From NCBI GenBank assembly GCA_024276655.1, contig JAJRWU010000107.1:1-64000 (forward strand): a DNA stretch of 64,000 nucleotides. The letters run 5' to 3'. Source of the stretch: Planctomycetota bacterium (GTDB lineage: Bacteria; Planctomycetota; Planctomycetia; Pirellulales; Pirellulaceae). The first letter of the stretch is position 1. Each line of letters opens with the position of its first letter. Below, piece after piece: positions 43,475 through 52,634 of this stretch. A program made the position numbers and the translations under genes. The notes beneath the pieces are model-generated. The model had not been told where the DNA came from and ran no database searches. It saw nothing but the letters and a program-made list of their open reading frames with translations.

Positions 43475-44362
43475 ATGCGATTTCGCCTCGTCGCCGGGAT
43501 GCTGCTGTGCGTCGCCATCTTATCCGTCAGCGCGCCAGCCGCCGAGAAAATGCCGGCGTTGATCATCGAGGGGCAAAACAATCACAAGGTGTGGCCGAAA
43601 ACCTCGCTGATGATGAAAAAGTATCTGGAAGACACCGGCCTGTTTTCCGTCGACATCATCCGAACCGCGCCGAACGGGACGGACCCAAATTTCCATCCTC
43701 CGTTTTCCAAATACCGCGTCGTGATTTCGAATTACAACGGCGCCGCCTGGCCGGAAGCCACGCAACGCGACTTCATCAAATATTTGAAGGGCGGCGGCGG
43801 CTTTGTCGTGGTGCATGCCGCGAATAATTCCTTCGGTGATTGGAAGGAATACAACGAGGCGATTGGGCTTGGCGGCTGGGGCGGGCGCAACGAGAAGAGC
43901 GGCCCTTACGTATACTTCAGCGAGCAAGGCAAGGTCGTCCGCGATACTTCGGCCGGGCGCGGCGGCAGCCATGGTTCGCAACATCCTTTCGTGGTGATTG
44001 TTCGCGACGCCAACCACCCGATCACGCGCGGCATGCCGTCGGCATGGTTGCACGGTAAAGACGAACTCTACGACCGTTTGCGAGGCCCCGCCGAAAACAT
44101 GCATGTGCTGGCCACCGCGTATTCCTCGCCTAACCAACGCGGCGCCGGCCGCCACGAGCCGATGCTATTCACGGTCTCGTTTGGGAAAGGCCGCGTTTTC
44201 CATACGCCGATGGGCCACGCCGATTATTCGCAAGAGTGCGTTGGCTTTATCACCACGCTGCAACGCGGCGCCGAGTGGGCCGCCACCGGAAAGGTGACTA
44301 TCAAAATCCCCTCCGACTTCCCCACCGCCGACAAAGTCAGCCGCCGGGCGTTTAAGGAATAA
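43475..44362 (+). CDS. Secreted ThuA-like protein
   Basis: A 295-residue protein with a signal peptide (RLVAGMLLCVAILSVSAPAA) and a ThuA / class I glutamine-amidotransferase-like fold: ALIIEGQNNHKVWPKTSLMM, VVISNYNGAAWPEATQRDFI, GGGGFVVVHAANNSFGDWKE and GKGRVFHTPMGHADYSQECV. ThuA proteins take part in disaccharide (trehalose) utilisation in rhizobia; planctomycete homologues are exported and probably act on sugars. The ATG at 43475 has AAGGA 9 bp upstream; the extension to 43391 lacks a signal peptide. The stop is followed by repeat A7. Confidence 0.88.
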   Translation: MRFRLVAGMLLCVAILSVSAPAAEKMPALIIEGQNNHKVWPKTSLMMKKYLEDTGLFSVDIIRTAPNGTDPNFHPPFSKYRVVISNYNGAAWPEATQRDFIKYLKGGGGFVVVHAANNSFGDWKEYNEAIGLGGWGGRNEKSGPYVYFSEQGKVVRDTSAGRGGSHGSQHPFVVIVRDANHPITRGMPSAWLHGKDELYDRLRGPAENMHVLATAYSSPNQRGAGRHEPMLFTVSFGKGRVFHTPMGHADYSQECVGFITTLQRGAEWAATGKVTIKIPSDFPTADKVSRRAFKE

Positions 44363-44392
44363 CGCCAGCGGCAAGCAAGAATTTACGGAGTC

Positions 44393-44452
44393 AAAAGCCC
44401 GGCATTTTCAAAATGCCGTGCTTTTAATTCGGCATGTAAATCCAGGACTGTT
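44393..44452. repeat. Dispersed palindromic repeat, family A (copy 7)
   Basis: The core at 44393-44425 has one mismatch (ATGCCGTGC). The right flank AATTCGGCATGTAAATCCAG and GGACTG match copy 4. It lies between the convergent ThuA and flavoprotein genes, a position also suited to a bidirectional terminator. Confidence 0.82.
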
Positions 44453-44522
44453 GTCAAGGAATAACGCCAACGCGGGCGGGTCGGCGTCTGCTCGATACTC
44501 CCGCCGACGGCTGCGTTTTACG

Positions 44523-45788
44523 TTAGCTGTTTTTCATCGTGGGCTGGTCGCGGCTTGGCTGGTCGGCTTCCAAACGGTCGAGCCAGGGGTCGAGGTCGTT
44601 GAAGATTTGGCCCGCCGAGTCGTGAAAAATCCGGCCGATGAGCAGGTCGGTCAAATCGGCCTTGTAATGCGGGTGCTCTTTCATGAAGCCGCCGAAACTG
44701 AAGTCCTTGGAATAGTAGGCTCGGACCAGTTTTCGAATCCAATTGGCGCCGGCGTCGAATTCGGCGCACCAGCGCCCTAGCTGGGCTGCTGAAGTATCGT
44801 CGTTTTTCAAGCCGGCGATGATAGCGTCGGCGGCGAGTTCTCCTGAATACAAGGCAAAATAAACGCCCGAGGAATAGATAGGATCGATGAATCCGTAGGC
44901 GTCGCCGACGAGCACCCAGCCATCGCCGCTGCGTTGTTTAGTGGCGTAGGAAAACTCCTTGGCCACGTGATACCGGCTGTTGCATTGGGCGTCGGCCAAC
45001 CAGCGGGAGAGCACCTCGCATTCGGCCAACTGCTGCTGGAAGACCGCATCCGGCGAACCCCGCTCCTTGCGCAACAAACCGCGATCGGCTACAACGCCAA
45101 TGCTCGTTATGCCGCCTGAGAGCGGAATGAACCAAAACCAGGATTTTTTGTCGCGGGTTTGCAGAATGATGGTGGCGCCGCCGTGCTCGCCAGGGTCGCG
45201 GCGGGCGTTCTTGAAGTAGGACCAGATGGCGGTCTTTTGCAGCGTGGGGTCGTTCACTTTCAAGGCCAGCCGATGGGCGAGAAACGCCGTTTGGCCGGTC
45301 GCGTCGACCAACACGCGGCAACGGACTTCGCGTTTTTTGCCATCTTGCGTTTGCAGCTTGACGCCCACCGCCCGCTGGCCGGAGAAAATCGGCTCCAGCA
45401 CGCGCGTTTCGTCGTAACAGTCGGCGCCTTTGGCGGCGGCGTTCTCGAAGAGCATTTTGTCGAAATCGGCCCGCTCCACCTGCCACGTTTGAGAGTTCTC
45501 GCGAGGGTCGTGCTGTTTGAAGAAAAACGGCTGCGATTCCTTGCCCGAACTCGTAACAAACTGCACGCTGACTTTCTTCACGAAAGGACTCGTCTGCATT
45601 TGCTCCAACACGCCCAAACGCTTCAGCGGCCAATACGTTTCCGGCATCAGCGATTCGCCCACATGAAAACGCGGCGTTTTCTCGCGCTCCACCAGCAGCG
45701 TGGAAAGACCGGCCTGGGCCGTTAAGGCCGCCGTGGCGCAGCCGCCGGGGCCGCCGCCCACCACGATGCAGTCGTAGCTGTCTTGCAT
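44523..45788 (-). CDS. FAD-dependent oxidoreductase, tryptophan-halogenase/monooxygenase-like
   Basis: A 421-residue flavoprotein of the tryptophan-halogenase / geranylgeranyl-reductase-like superfamily. It has the FAD-binding GGGPGGCATA (10-19), LLVEREKTPRFHVGESLMPE typical of flavin halogenases, TWQVERADFDKMLFENAAAK, VLVDATGQTAFLAH, and the second FAD motif GWVLVGDAYGFIDPIYSSGV. The signature Trp of true halogenases (WxWxIP) appears only partially as SWFWFIPLSGG, so hydroxylase, halogenase or reductase activity is possible. It is last in a minus-strand run with a DUF98 chorismate-lyase-like gene (34 bp upstream) and a radical SAM gene, suggesting action on an aromatic product. Confidence 0.85.
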   Translation of the reverse strand: MQDSYDCIVVGGGPGGCATAALTAQAGLSTLLVEREKTPRFHVGESLMPETYWPLKRLGVLEQMQTSPFVKKVSVQFVTSSGKESQPFFFKQHDPRENSQTWQVERADFDKMLFENAAAKGADCYDETRVLEPIFSGQRAVGVKLQTQDGKKREVRCRVLVDATGQTAFLAHRLALKVNDPTLQKTAIWSYFKNARRDPGEHGGATIILQTRDKKSWFWFIPLSGGITSIGVVADRGLLRKERGSPDAVFQQQLAECEVLSRWLADAQCNSRYHVAKEFSYATKQRSGDGWVLVGDAYGFIDPIYSSGVYFALYSGELAADAIIAGLKNDDTSAAQLGRWCAEFDAGANWIRKLVRAYYSKDFSFGGFMKEHPHYKADLTDLLIGRIFHDSAGQIFNDLDPWLDRLEADQPSRDQPTMKNS

Positions 45789-45822
45789 GAGAAACCTCTA
45801 TTCCCAAGTACTCGTTTCGACT

Positions 45823-46428
45823 TTAGTTATCTCGTCCGGCCAAGGTGACGATTTCCAATAGCTCCACCGCCGGCTCGCCGTCGCAATAGATCAGCGCGGT
45901 GCGGCCGAAAACGGTTTGCGAGCGCTCCAACTGCAAAGCCGCACAAAGATCGGGGCCGGGTTCGATTTTCCAGAGCGTCGCGAGTTCGACATGCCGCAAC
46001 ACGTTATGTTCGATGAGCACTCGCCCCAGCGGCGTTGTTTCATTTTCGATTTCACTGCGAACGTCCGGGCTGATGGCGTTGAGGTCGAGCCGTACGATGC
46101 CGAACTGCACGACGGCTTCGTCGGAGGTGCGGTGCAGCAAAATCTTGCGTGAATAGTGCGACTCGCCGCTTTGACGCTCCAGCACCGCCACCCGCACCGG
46201 GCAGCCATGAAAGGCCTCAACCGTCACAGTCATGTGCTCTTCATGGGCCAGCAAACGCCGCTCGGCGGGCGGCATTTGCTCAGCGGAAACCTGAGTGAAC
46301 CGCCCCAGTTGTTCGGCCTGTTCGTAAAACAAACCGATCAGGGTGTGGAGATCGGGGAGTGGCTGCGAGGCGGGATTCACAATCGAATGCTCGTCGGTGG
46401 TGAGGCGGGGATTATTTTTCAGACACAA
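45823..46428 (-). CDS. DUF98 chorismate-pyruvate-lyase-like protein
   Basis: A 201-residue protein of the DUF98 / chorismate lyase-like family, which can split chorismate into 4-hydroxybenzoate and pyruvate. Matching segments are RRLLAHEEHMTVTVEAFHGC, the RVAVLERQ and SRKILLHRTSDEAVVQFGIV stretch, and TPLGRVLIEHNVLRHVELAT followed by WKIEPGPDL. Charged residues suited to bind chorismate (Arg in SRK, Glu in VELLEIVTL) are present. Start is a TTG; a GTG 16 codons in (VNPASQPL) is possible. Close spacing with the genes on either side (24 and 34 bp) indicates an operon. Activity is inferred from family only. Confidence 0.75.
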   Translation of the reverse strand: MCLKNNPRLTTDEHSIVNPASQPLPDLHTLIGLFYEQAEQLGRFTQVSAEQMPPAERRLLAHEEHMTVTVEAFHGCPVRVAVLERQSGESHYSRKILLHRTSDEAVVQFGIVRLDLNAISPDVRSEIENETTPLGRVLIEHNVLRHVELATLWKIEPGPDLCAALQLERSQTVFGRTALIYCDGEPAVELLEIVTLAGRDN

Positions 46429-46452
46429 ACACTGTGTAGCCGGCGGCCATCG

Positions 46453-47760
46453 CTAGGTGTAGCGAATGTTGCGATGTTCCTCCTCGAAGAAGGGCGGCAA
46501 CAGGCCATCGGCTTGCAGCAAGCCTGGGCGGGTCAGCGTGATTTGGTCGCCTTCGATTTCCAACAGGCCGGCGTCTTGGTGGGCCTGAAATTCCGACGCC
46601 CATTGCTGGAGGATCTCGACGCCGTATTTCTCTCGAAAGTAACCAGCATCAATTTTGCCCAATTTCAGCAACAAAATCAACTCGCGAATCAGCGACTGGT
46701 GCGGCGTCGGTTGGTAGCCGCGCCACAGCGGCAGGCGGCCAGCATTGAGGGCGCCAACATATTCGCCCCATTCCGCCTGGTTCTGGTAATGCACACCCGA
46801 AACATGGCCGAAGCTCGCCACGCCGGTGGCCAATAAATCGGAGCCGCGAAAGAGGTTATCACGATAACTGAAGTTCACCGCCCGAGGATTCTTCACCATC
46901 GTGTAGGCGCTCGACGTATGATACCCCGCCGCCGCCAACGCATCGAAGGCGTAATTCACCCAGGCCCGCTTGGTTTCCCAGTCGGCCACCGGCGATTCAA
47001 TTTTGTTGCCGAGAATATCCTTGGAGTAAACCGTATTGAAGGGCAATTCCATTTGATAAATCGTGACACTGTCGGGCGAGAGCGCAATCACGCGGCGGAT
47101 GTTATCGCGCCAGTTCTCCCAGGTTTCGCCCACCATGCCCGAGATTAAATCGATATTAACGTTCGGAAAACCGGCGGCGGTGATCCAATCCCAGGCCCGA
47201 TACACTTCCGGCGAGAGATGCGCGCGGCCGTTCTCTTCCAGTATAGCGTCGCTGAAATTTTCCACGCCCAAGCTAAGACGCGTCACGCCGATGTCGCGCA
47301 GCGCCGCGATGTTTGGTTCCGAAAGCGTGCCCGGCTCGCACTCAAACGTCACTTCCTCGGCGCTATCCCAGTTGACATGCTGGCGCAAGCGGTCGACCAG
47401 CGAATGCAATTGCCGCACGCTCAGAAACGAAGGCGTGCCGCCGCCGAAATACACAAAACGAATTTGCCGCTCGCCCTTCACCGGCAGCCGGCTGACCAAC
47501 TCAATTTCCGTGGACAGCGCCGCCAAATACGTTTCGATTTCGTCGGCCCGTTTGTCGGTATAGACGCGAAAATAGCAGAACTTGCAACGCTTGCGGCAAA
47601 ACGGAATGTGCAAATAGAGCCCCAACGGCGCGTCGCCCGTGGGCGGCGATTGCAAAGCCTGCTCCACCGCTGGAAGGTAGGCGTCGCTCCAGCAGGAATA
47701 GGGCGGGTAGTTGGAAACGAAGTAGCTGCCTACTTCGGTGCTGGTGGATTCCGTGGCCAT
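46453..47760 (-). CDS. HemW/coproporphyrinogen-oxidase-like radical SAM protein
   Basis: A 435-residue radical SAM enzyme. The [4Fe-4S] cluster motif is CRKRCKFC (Cys55, Cys59, Cys62) in GLYLHIPFCRKRCKFCYF, followed by RFVYFGGGTPSFLS, EEVTFECEPGTLSEPNI, LGVENFSDAILEENGRAHLS, VNIDLISGMVGETWENW and a HemW-type C-terminal domain. Members include coproporphyrinogen oxidases, haem chaperones and radical SAM methyltransferases. The CYF instead of CxYC-F context and the location between a PQQ propeller and a DUF98 gene point to a specialised, pathway-linked paralogue. The ATG at 47760 gives MATESTSTEV; a 13-codon extension is rejected. Confidence 0.85.
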   Translation of the reverse strand: MATESTSTEVGSYFVSNYPPYSCWSDAYLPAVEQALQSPPTGDAPLGLYLHIPFCRKRCKFCYFRVYTDKRADEIETYLAALSTEIELVSRLPVKGERQIRFVYFGGGTPSFLSVRQLHSLVDRLRQHVNWDSAEEVTFECEPGTLSEPNIAALRDIGVTRLSLGVENFSDAILEENGRAHLSPEVYRAWDWITAAGFPNVNIDLISGMVGETWENWRDNIRRVIALSPDSVTIYQMELPFNTVYSKDILGNKIESPVADWETKRAWVNYAFDALAAAGYHTSSAYTMVKNPRAVNFSYRDNLFRGSDLLATGVASFGHVSGVHYQNQAEWGEYVGALNAGRLPLWRGYQPTPHQSLIRELILLLKLGKIDAGYFREKYGVEILQQWASEFQAHQDAGLLEIEGDQITLTRPGLLQADGLLPPFFEEEHRNIRYT

Positions 47761-47831
47761 AATTTCTTTACCTACTACTTTGAAACGCCCGGCAGGCATT
47801 AAATCTCGCTCGAATAACTCCGGGAATAAAA

Positions 47832-47921
47832 TTTGCCACCGAGAACACAGAGCACTCAGAGTTTGATGCGTCGGACGTCATCCATGGCCTTAAGCCCTTT
47901 CTCGGCGTCCTCCGTGGCAAA
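47832..47921. repeat. Inverted repeat with TTTGCCAC ends
   Basis: TTTGCCACCGAGAACACAGA faces CTCGGCGTCCTCCGTGGCAA(A) about 45 bp further; arms are about 21 bp and imperfect. It lies between the PQQ and radical SAM genes. The motif CCACCGAGAACACAGAG is repeat-like, but only this copy is clear here. Confidence 0.6.
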
Positions 47922-47955
47922 AACGTTTTTTTGGTTGCGGCCAACGGCCTCCAGC

Positions 47956-49095
47956 CTACTCTTTTGCACCGAAACAAAACACCACGCCTTCATCGTTGGC
48001 GATGATCAAACGGCCCGCAGACACCGCCGGCGAACCGATGAAACCGCCGCCCGCTTCGTAACTCCACATTTTTTGGCCGTTGTCGCGATTCAAGGCGTAG
48101 AGGCGCCCGTCGGTTCCGCCGATAAAAACGCGCCCGCCGACAATCACGGGCGACGACTCCAGCCGCTTGCGCGTGGAAAAACTCCATTTTTCCTTACCGG
48201 TTTTGGCATCGAGCGCGTGTACTTTTTTATCGCGTCCGCCAAAAATCGCCCATTCCCGCGTAACGGCGGGGCTGCTGCGCAGCGCCTGGCTGGCGCGCGG
48301 GTCGGACCATTTCCAAGCGACCTTGGCCTGCTTCCAGTTGACCGAAAAGAACTCGCCGGCTTCCGTGCCGAAGAACACGTGGTCGCCTTGCACGGCGGGC
48401 GTGACGCCTGTTGGAGAATCGATTTCCACGTCGTGCAGGCTTTCGCCTTTTGCTAAGTCGATGATATGCAAGCGGCCATCGCAACCGGCGACAAAACACC
48501 GCTCTTCGACAACCGTCGGCGTGCAACGGATTTGATCGTCGATCTGATATTTCCAGGTCAGTTCGCCCGACTTTGCATTCAGGCAATACAGCGTGCCGTC
48601 TTGCGAACCAAAGAGCACGTTGTCGTTGTAGAAGTTGGCGCCGGAATCGATTTGCGCCTCCGATTCGAAGCCCCACAGCGGTTTGCCGTCGACGGCGTTC
48701 AAACAATAAAAACGGCCGTCATAATCGCCAATGAAGACGCGGCCATCGCGAACGGCGGGCGAGGCGATGAAACCGGTTTCCTTGGCGCGGTGCTCCCACT
48801 TTTTGGCGCCGGTGTTTAGGTCGAGAGCGTACAAGCCGCCGTCAAGGTCGCCAATATAAACCACGCCATCGACCACCACCGGCGAACCCTCGAAGGCGCC
48901 GTCTTTCACGCGAAACCGCCATAAGACGGTCAAATCGTCGGGCAATTCACTGGTGGCCACGCCGGTGGAAAGTGCGTTGCCGCGAAACAGCGGCCAATTT
49001 TCCCCGCCGCCCGCCTTCGCCGCAAGGCACGCCGTCCCAACGCCGGACAACAGAACAAGCGCCGACACAAAAGTAGCAGCCGCCTTCTTGGTCAT
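47956..49095 (-). CDS. Exported PQQ-like beta-propeller protein
   Basis: A 379-residue protein with a signal peptide (TFVSALVLLSGVGTACLAAK) and at least seven propeller blades, recognisable by repeats such as GSPVVVDGVVYIGDLDGGLY, LDLNTGAKKWEHR, ASPAVRDGRVFIGDYDGRFY, LNAKSGELTWKYQI and SSPVIVGGRVFIGGTDGRLY. Each has an AxDxxTGxxxW-type strand. It probably forms a periplasmic scaffold; PQQ binding is not evident. It is upstream of the radical SAM gene on the same strand but with a 195-bp gap containing an inverted repeat, so cotranscription is uncertain. The ATG at 49095 was chosen because the signal peptide starts there. Confidence 0.87.
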   Translation of the reverse strand: MTKKAAATFVSALVLLSGVGTACLAAKAGGGENWPLFRGNALSTGVATSELPDDLTVLWRFRVKDGAFEGSPVVVDGVVYIGDLDGGLYALDLNTGAKKWEHRAKETGFIASPAVRDGRVFIGDYDGRFYCLNAVDGKPLWGFESEAQIDSGANFYNDNVLFGSQDGTLYCLNAKSGELTWKYQIDDQIRCTPTVVEERCFVAGCDGRLHIIDLAKGESLHDVEIDSPTGVTPAVQGDHVFFGTEAGEFFSVNWKQAKVAWKWSDPRASQALRSSPAVTREWAIFGGRDKKVHALDAKTGKEKWSFSTRKRLESSPVIVGGRVFIGGTDGRLYALNRDNGQKMWSYEAGGGFIGSPAVSAGRLIIANDEGVVFCFGAKE

Positions 49096-49330
49096 GAACC
49101 TGCTCCCGAGAAACGAGGCCTTTGATGCGGCCTCGAAAAACCGCCGACCCAACCGAAGTATTATAGCAGTTCGTGGCCAAGACCGCAGAAAAGGCGCCTC
49201 GCATTTCTCGTTCGATACCTCGCCGAAAACGCAGGGGCAACCGGAAAACCGCCAAGGAGATAGAGGCGTTTTGATCGGTGCTCTCCAGGGAACCGCCAAT
49301 GGATGTGCAGGACCAACGCGCCGTCTCGCT

Positions 49331-49668
49331 TTTGAAGTTGAGTAGCAGGGCCAAGTCGAGAGCGGTGATGTTCAAATAGCAATCATTTGAGCCATGTGAC
49401 TGTCGTTGAATGCGGTAGCGACTTTGGGATCCGCAATCACCCGGCCATCGACAATCAGGTCCGGGATCAGCGTTCCAATCAATTGGTTTTCGTAATGAAC
49501 CGAAAACTGCTTTTGTTGGTCAACATTGTGGCCCCGCTTGCGGAGTTCGATCACCAGGGCGTTCTCATAGAGTTTCTCATCCAGACCAGGTTTCAGGCGA
49601 TTCAAAACCGTCATCGCTGCTCCAATAATCGACTCGCTCAATTCTCTGTGGATCAACTTGGCCGACAT
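49331..49668 (-). pseudogene. GxxExxY family protein, frameshifted
   Basis: The first frame encodes 98 residues of a GxxExxY protein (LSESIIGAAMTVLNRLKPGL, DEKLYENALVIELRKRGHNV, LIPDLIVDGRVIADPKVATA), a PD-(D/E)xK-like family. It ends abnormally in HMAQMIAI-stop. In the next frame the expected continuation NITALDLALLLNF follows at once. Adding one base (ATTGCTATTTG to ATTGGCTATTTG, near 49381) would restore MIGYLNI. A single-base deletion or a sequencing error explains this. The intact family protein is about 125 residues. Confidence 0.8.
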
Positions 49669-49756
49669 AGCGCGTCTTTCCTGTGGTTCCTTCCTTTATC
49701 CGTGTTCATCAGTGCTATCCGTGGTTCCTTTCGCCCGCTCGGGATGCGGTTCACGC

Positions 49757-50908
49757 CTAAAATGCAGCTTCGTACATGGCGAGGAAGTCGTCAACGGTGG
49801 CCGTGCGAGGATTGAACTGGCCGGTCCATTGTTTGGCGGCGGCGGCGGCTAATTCGGGAAGACGCTCCCGCGGCGCGCCGCATTGCACAAGTTTGGTGAA
49901 GAAACCGGCTCGCTCCAGTTGCTCTGCGAGAAAATCGGCCAGCCCGTCGGCGCCGTTGCGAGCGTCGGGCAAACCACTCTCGCCGGCGGTGGCGTTGAGT
50001 AAATCGACATACAACGAATGCACCTTCGCGCCGTTGAAACGCACCACGTGCGGCAGCATCAACCCCACGGCTTGCCCATGCACGATGTTGAACGCCGCCG
50101 TGAGCGGATTGGCCAAGGCGTGCGCGGCGCCGAGCATCGAGTTTTCGATCGCCATTCCGGCGAAACTGGCGCCCAACTGCATGCCGCCGCGCGCTTCGAG
50201 GTCGTCGGGCGCGGCGAGTACGCGGGCGAAGTTGGTCGCCAACAAACGCCAGGCTTCTCGGCTAAAGGCCATGGATATGGCTGTCCTGCGCGTCGTGACG
50301 AATGTTTCCACGGCGTGTGCGATGGCGTCGATGCCGGTCAGCGCCGTGACTTGCCGCGGCTGCGTGAGCGTCAGTTCAGGATCGAGAATGGCGACCCGAC
50401 AAGCGGCCTTTTTATCGCCGCAAGCCATTTTGATATGCGTGTTTTCATCGGAAATAAGTGCAAACGACTGCGTTTCGCTGCCGGTGCCGGCGGTGGTGGG
50501 AACGGCCAGCATCGGCAACATGGGCGAGGTCGCCTTTTCCACGCCCCAGTAATCCTGCATGCAGCCGCCGTTGGTGTAGACAAAGTTGACGCCCTTGGCG
50601 CAGTCCATCGCACTGCCGCCGCCCAACCCCACCAACAGATCGGGCTGAAACTCCTGGGCGATAGCCAAACCGGCGGCGACATCTCGCGTGGACGGGTTTT
50701 GATGGATGTCGGAAACCAGCCGCGTTTCCAGCCCCGCTTCGCGCAACGACTCCAAACCCCGCTCGGAATGCCCCGCCGCCACCACGCCGGGATCGCTGAA
50801 CAACAACGCCCGACTGCCGCCGCATTCCTTGGCCAATACGCCAAGCTCACCGATTTTTCCTGGTCCAAAAACGATTCGCGTGCGAGGTTGGAAGTCGAAT
50901 GGAATCAT
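49757..50908 (-). CDS. Iron-containing alcohol dehydrogenase
   Basis: A 383-residue group III dehydrogenase that interconverts alcohols and aldehydes with NAD(P). The N-terminal dinucleotide fold has TRIVFGPGKIGELGVLA and LVGLGGGSAMDCAKGVNFVY; AVPTTAGTGSETQSFALIS and TALTGIDAIAHAVETFVTTR follow, and the iron-ligand region is GAAHALANPLTAAFNIVHGQ. The ATG at 50908 (MIPFDFQPRT) fits the family; an upstream in-frame Met is rejected. It is one of three carboxylate-to-alcohol type genes in a row (ligase, aldehyde dehydrogenase, this one), which suggests that it reduces the aldehyde made by its neighbour. Confidence 0.9.
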   Translation of the reverse strand: MIPFDFQPRTRIVFGPGKIGELGVLAKECGGSRALLFSDPGVVAAGHSERGLESLREAGLETRLVSDIHQNPSTRDVAAGLAIAQEFQPDLLVGLGGGSAMDCAKGVNFVYTNGGCMQDYWGVEKATSPMLPMLAVPTTAGTGSETQSFALISDENTHIKMACGDKKAACRVAILDPELTLTQPRQVTALTGIDAIAHAVETFVTTRRTAISMAFSREAWRLLATNFARVLAAPDDLEARGGMQLGASFAGMAIENSMLGAAHALANPLTAAFNIVHGQAVGLMLPHVVRFNGAKVHSLYVDLLNATAGESGLPDARNGADGLADFLAEQLERAGFFTKLVQCGAPRERLPELAAAAAKQWTGQFNPRTATVDDFLAMYEAAF

Positions 50909-50981
50909 GGCGTGCGGCGGGGAGCGCGGCTTTCGGTAGATCACTTAAGCGGGTTTTAATAACTTCCCGGTTCGGGTGCGG

Positions 50982-51015
50982 AAAAGCCCGGCATTTTGAA
51001 AATGCCGGGCTTTTT
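50982..51015. repeat. Dispersed palindromic repeat, family A (copy 8, core)
   Basis: Perfect core hairpin between the aldehyde dehydrogenase and alcohol dehydrogenase genes (both minus strand). The left flank TTTTAATAACTTCCCGG resembles family flanks; outer arms are weak. It could terminate or attenuate transcription between the two genes. Confidence 0.85.
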
Positions 51016-51063
51016 ATCCGGGTGATTTTTCGTCGAACGGCAAATCTCCGCGGTGAAGAAGCA

Positions 51064-52506
51064 TCACGATTTCAAGGCGGCAAGTCTGTCGTCGGTGACT
51101 TGATAGGCCCGCGAGCGGAAGAGGAAGTCGATGATATTTCCCTCGTGCGGTTGCAGCCAATTCAACTTGGAGGTCGGAATGGCGCCGATATTTAAGCGGT
51201 CGATGTGCGTGGCGTCGCTGAGCGCTTTGATCAGCATTTCATTTTCCGTGATGCCGGAACAGACCAACGTCGGGCCGATTTTCTTCAGCATCTCATCCTG
51301 CGGGCACTGCACGACGGTGGAGAAGGGGAACATATATTCCTTCTTCGCGATGGCGTTTTCCGGCGATTCGCAATGCACGATCGTCGGCCGCAAATACGCA
51401 CAACGCTCCTGCTCCACTAGGCGTGCGCCGAACGGTTCGGTCATGTCGGTGACGCCCGCTTCCTTCAAGTCGGCTTCAATCATGCCCCACACCGCCGCCG
51501 CCATGCCGTCCACGGTGAAGGCGGCCAAACCGGCTTTGGGGTCGGTCGGCGGGAGCGCTTCGACCGGGCCAATGCGTTCGGCCAAAGCCTGGGCGATTTC
51601 CTTGGTGTGCCGCGAAGCCCAAACGCCAGAGCAATTGATGCAGCCGCGACCGCTATTGATGTAGATGCTTTCGGCGATCAGGTCGATGTACTTTTCCCAG
51701 TCGTCGACGACATCATCCCCTAGCAAAATCTTCGAGAAGCCGGGGCCGTGCGCCTGCACGCTCGGGTTGCCCTTGTAATTTTCCACGGTGGCCGTGCCGC
51801 CGAAAATCATGCTGCGGTCGCACGACGAAAGCAGAGCGGCGCCCGCTTCGGGGCCGCCGGGATAAATCGAAAACACCTCGCGCGGAATGCCCGCTTCGGC
51901 AAAGGCTGAAGCCATGCGGTAGGGCGTCCAGGGTTCTTGAGGACCGGGCTTGAGCACCAGCCCCAATTGCAGCGGAATGGCGGGCAGCCAGAGCGTATGC
52001 ACGCCAGGCGAATTGGAGGGCAGCACGGCGCCTAGCACCGGAGTTTGGGCCTGATAACTCATCACCACACCCCGACTTTCGACGCCATAGCCGCGCGTAA
52101 GGATGTCCAGATCCAAACCGCGTGTGAGGGCGTCGAGAATGGTGTGCATGTTTTCCAACACGAACGAGTTTTTCGCCATGTTGGCCCGGCACATATGTTC
52201 GGGCAGGCCGGTGGTGGACGACTGCTGATAGACGAAATCGTCGGGCGATTGTTGGCCATCGCCCAACGGCAAGGTGGCGTTGAGGTACAAATCGGCCGAC
52301 TTTTTGATCAACCCAATCAGTTCGGAGCAGGAGAAGTCTCGCAGAATATCGCGAGCTTTTTGCGCCTTGCGCATATCGCGTTGGATAATGCCGCCATTAG
52401 CCTGACTCACACTCGCCACGGGTTCGCCGGTGCTGAAATGCAGCACTTCATCTTTCTCAAGCGATTCGTAAGGTTTGCCCCAACGCAGAACCGGTATATT
52501 TAACAC
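51064..52506 (-). CDS. Aldehyde dehydrogenase family protein (acyl/aryl-carboxylate reductase-like)
   Basis: A 480-residue NAD(P)-dependent aldehyde dehydrogenase fold protein. Segments include GVVMSYQAQTPVLGAVLPSN, LGLVLKPGPQEPWTPYRMAS, the cofactor-loop region FGGTATVENYKGNPSVQAHG and a catalytic-cysteine segment SGRGCINCSGVWAS (Cys289, Cys292). The usual N-terminal features of betaine-type enzymes are absent and the sequence is divergent. Together with the acid ligase 128 bp upstream it resembles LuxC/LuxE-type pairs, in which an activated acid is reduced to an aldehyde through a Cys thioester. The direction of catalysis is inferred from this context only. Confidence 0.8.
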   Translation of the reverse strand: MLNIPVLRWGKPYESLEKDEVLHFSTGEPVASVSQANGGIIQRDMRKAQKARDILRDFSCSELIGLIKKSADLYLNATLPLGDGQQSPDDFVYQQSSTTGLPEHMCRANMAKNSFVLENMHTILDALTRGLDLDILTRGYGVESRGVVMSYQAQTPVLGAVLPSNSPGVHTLWLPAIPLQLGLVLKPGPQEPWTPYRMASAFAEAGIPREVFSIYPGGPEAGAALLSSCDRSMIFGGTATVENYKGNPSVQAHGPGFSKILLGDDVVDDWEKYIDLIAESIYINSGRGCINCSGVWASRHTKEIAQALAERIGPVEALPPTDPKAGLAAFTVDGMAAAVWGMIEADLKEAGVTDMTEPFGARLVEQERCAYLRPTIVHCESPENAIAKKEYMFPFSTVVQCPQDEMLKKIGPTLVCSGITENEMLIKALSDATHIDRLNIGAIPTSKLNWLQPHEGNIIDFLFRSRAYQVTDDRLAALKS

Positions 52507-52572
52507 GAAGCTGTCTCCTTCAACGCACGGGTTTTCAAAGTGTGGGGAAATTAAATCTTTCGTTGGCGTCCG

Positions 52573-52605
52573 AGAAGCCCGGCTTTTTCAAAAAGCCGGG
52601 CTTCT
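52573..52605. repeat. Perfect 33-bp hairpin related to family A
   Basis: AGAAGCCCGGCTTTTT and AAAAAGCCGGGCTTCT flank a single central C. Close to the sequence at 39791-39823. It lies between the ligase and aldehyde dehydrogenase genes and could attenuate transcription. Confidence 0.85.
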
Positions 52606-52634
52606 GAACCAAGCTGTCGTTTTTCCACACTTTC

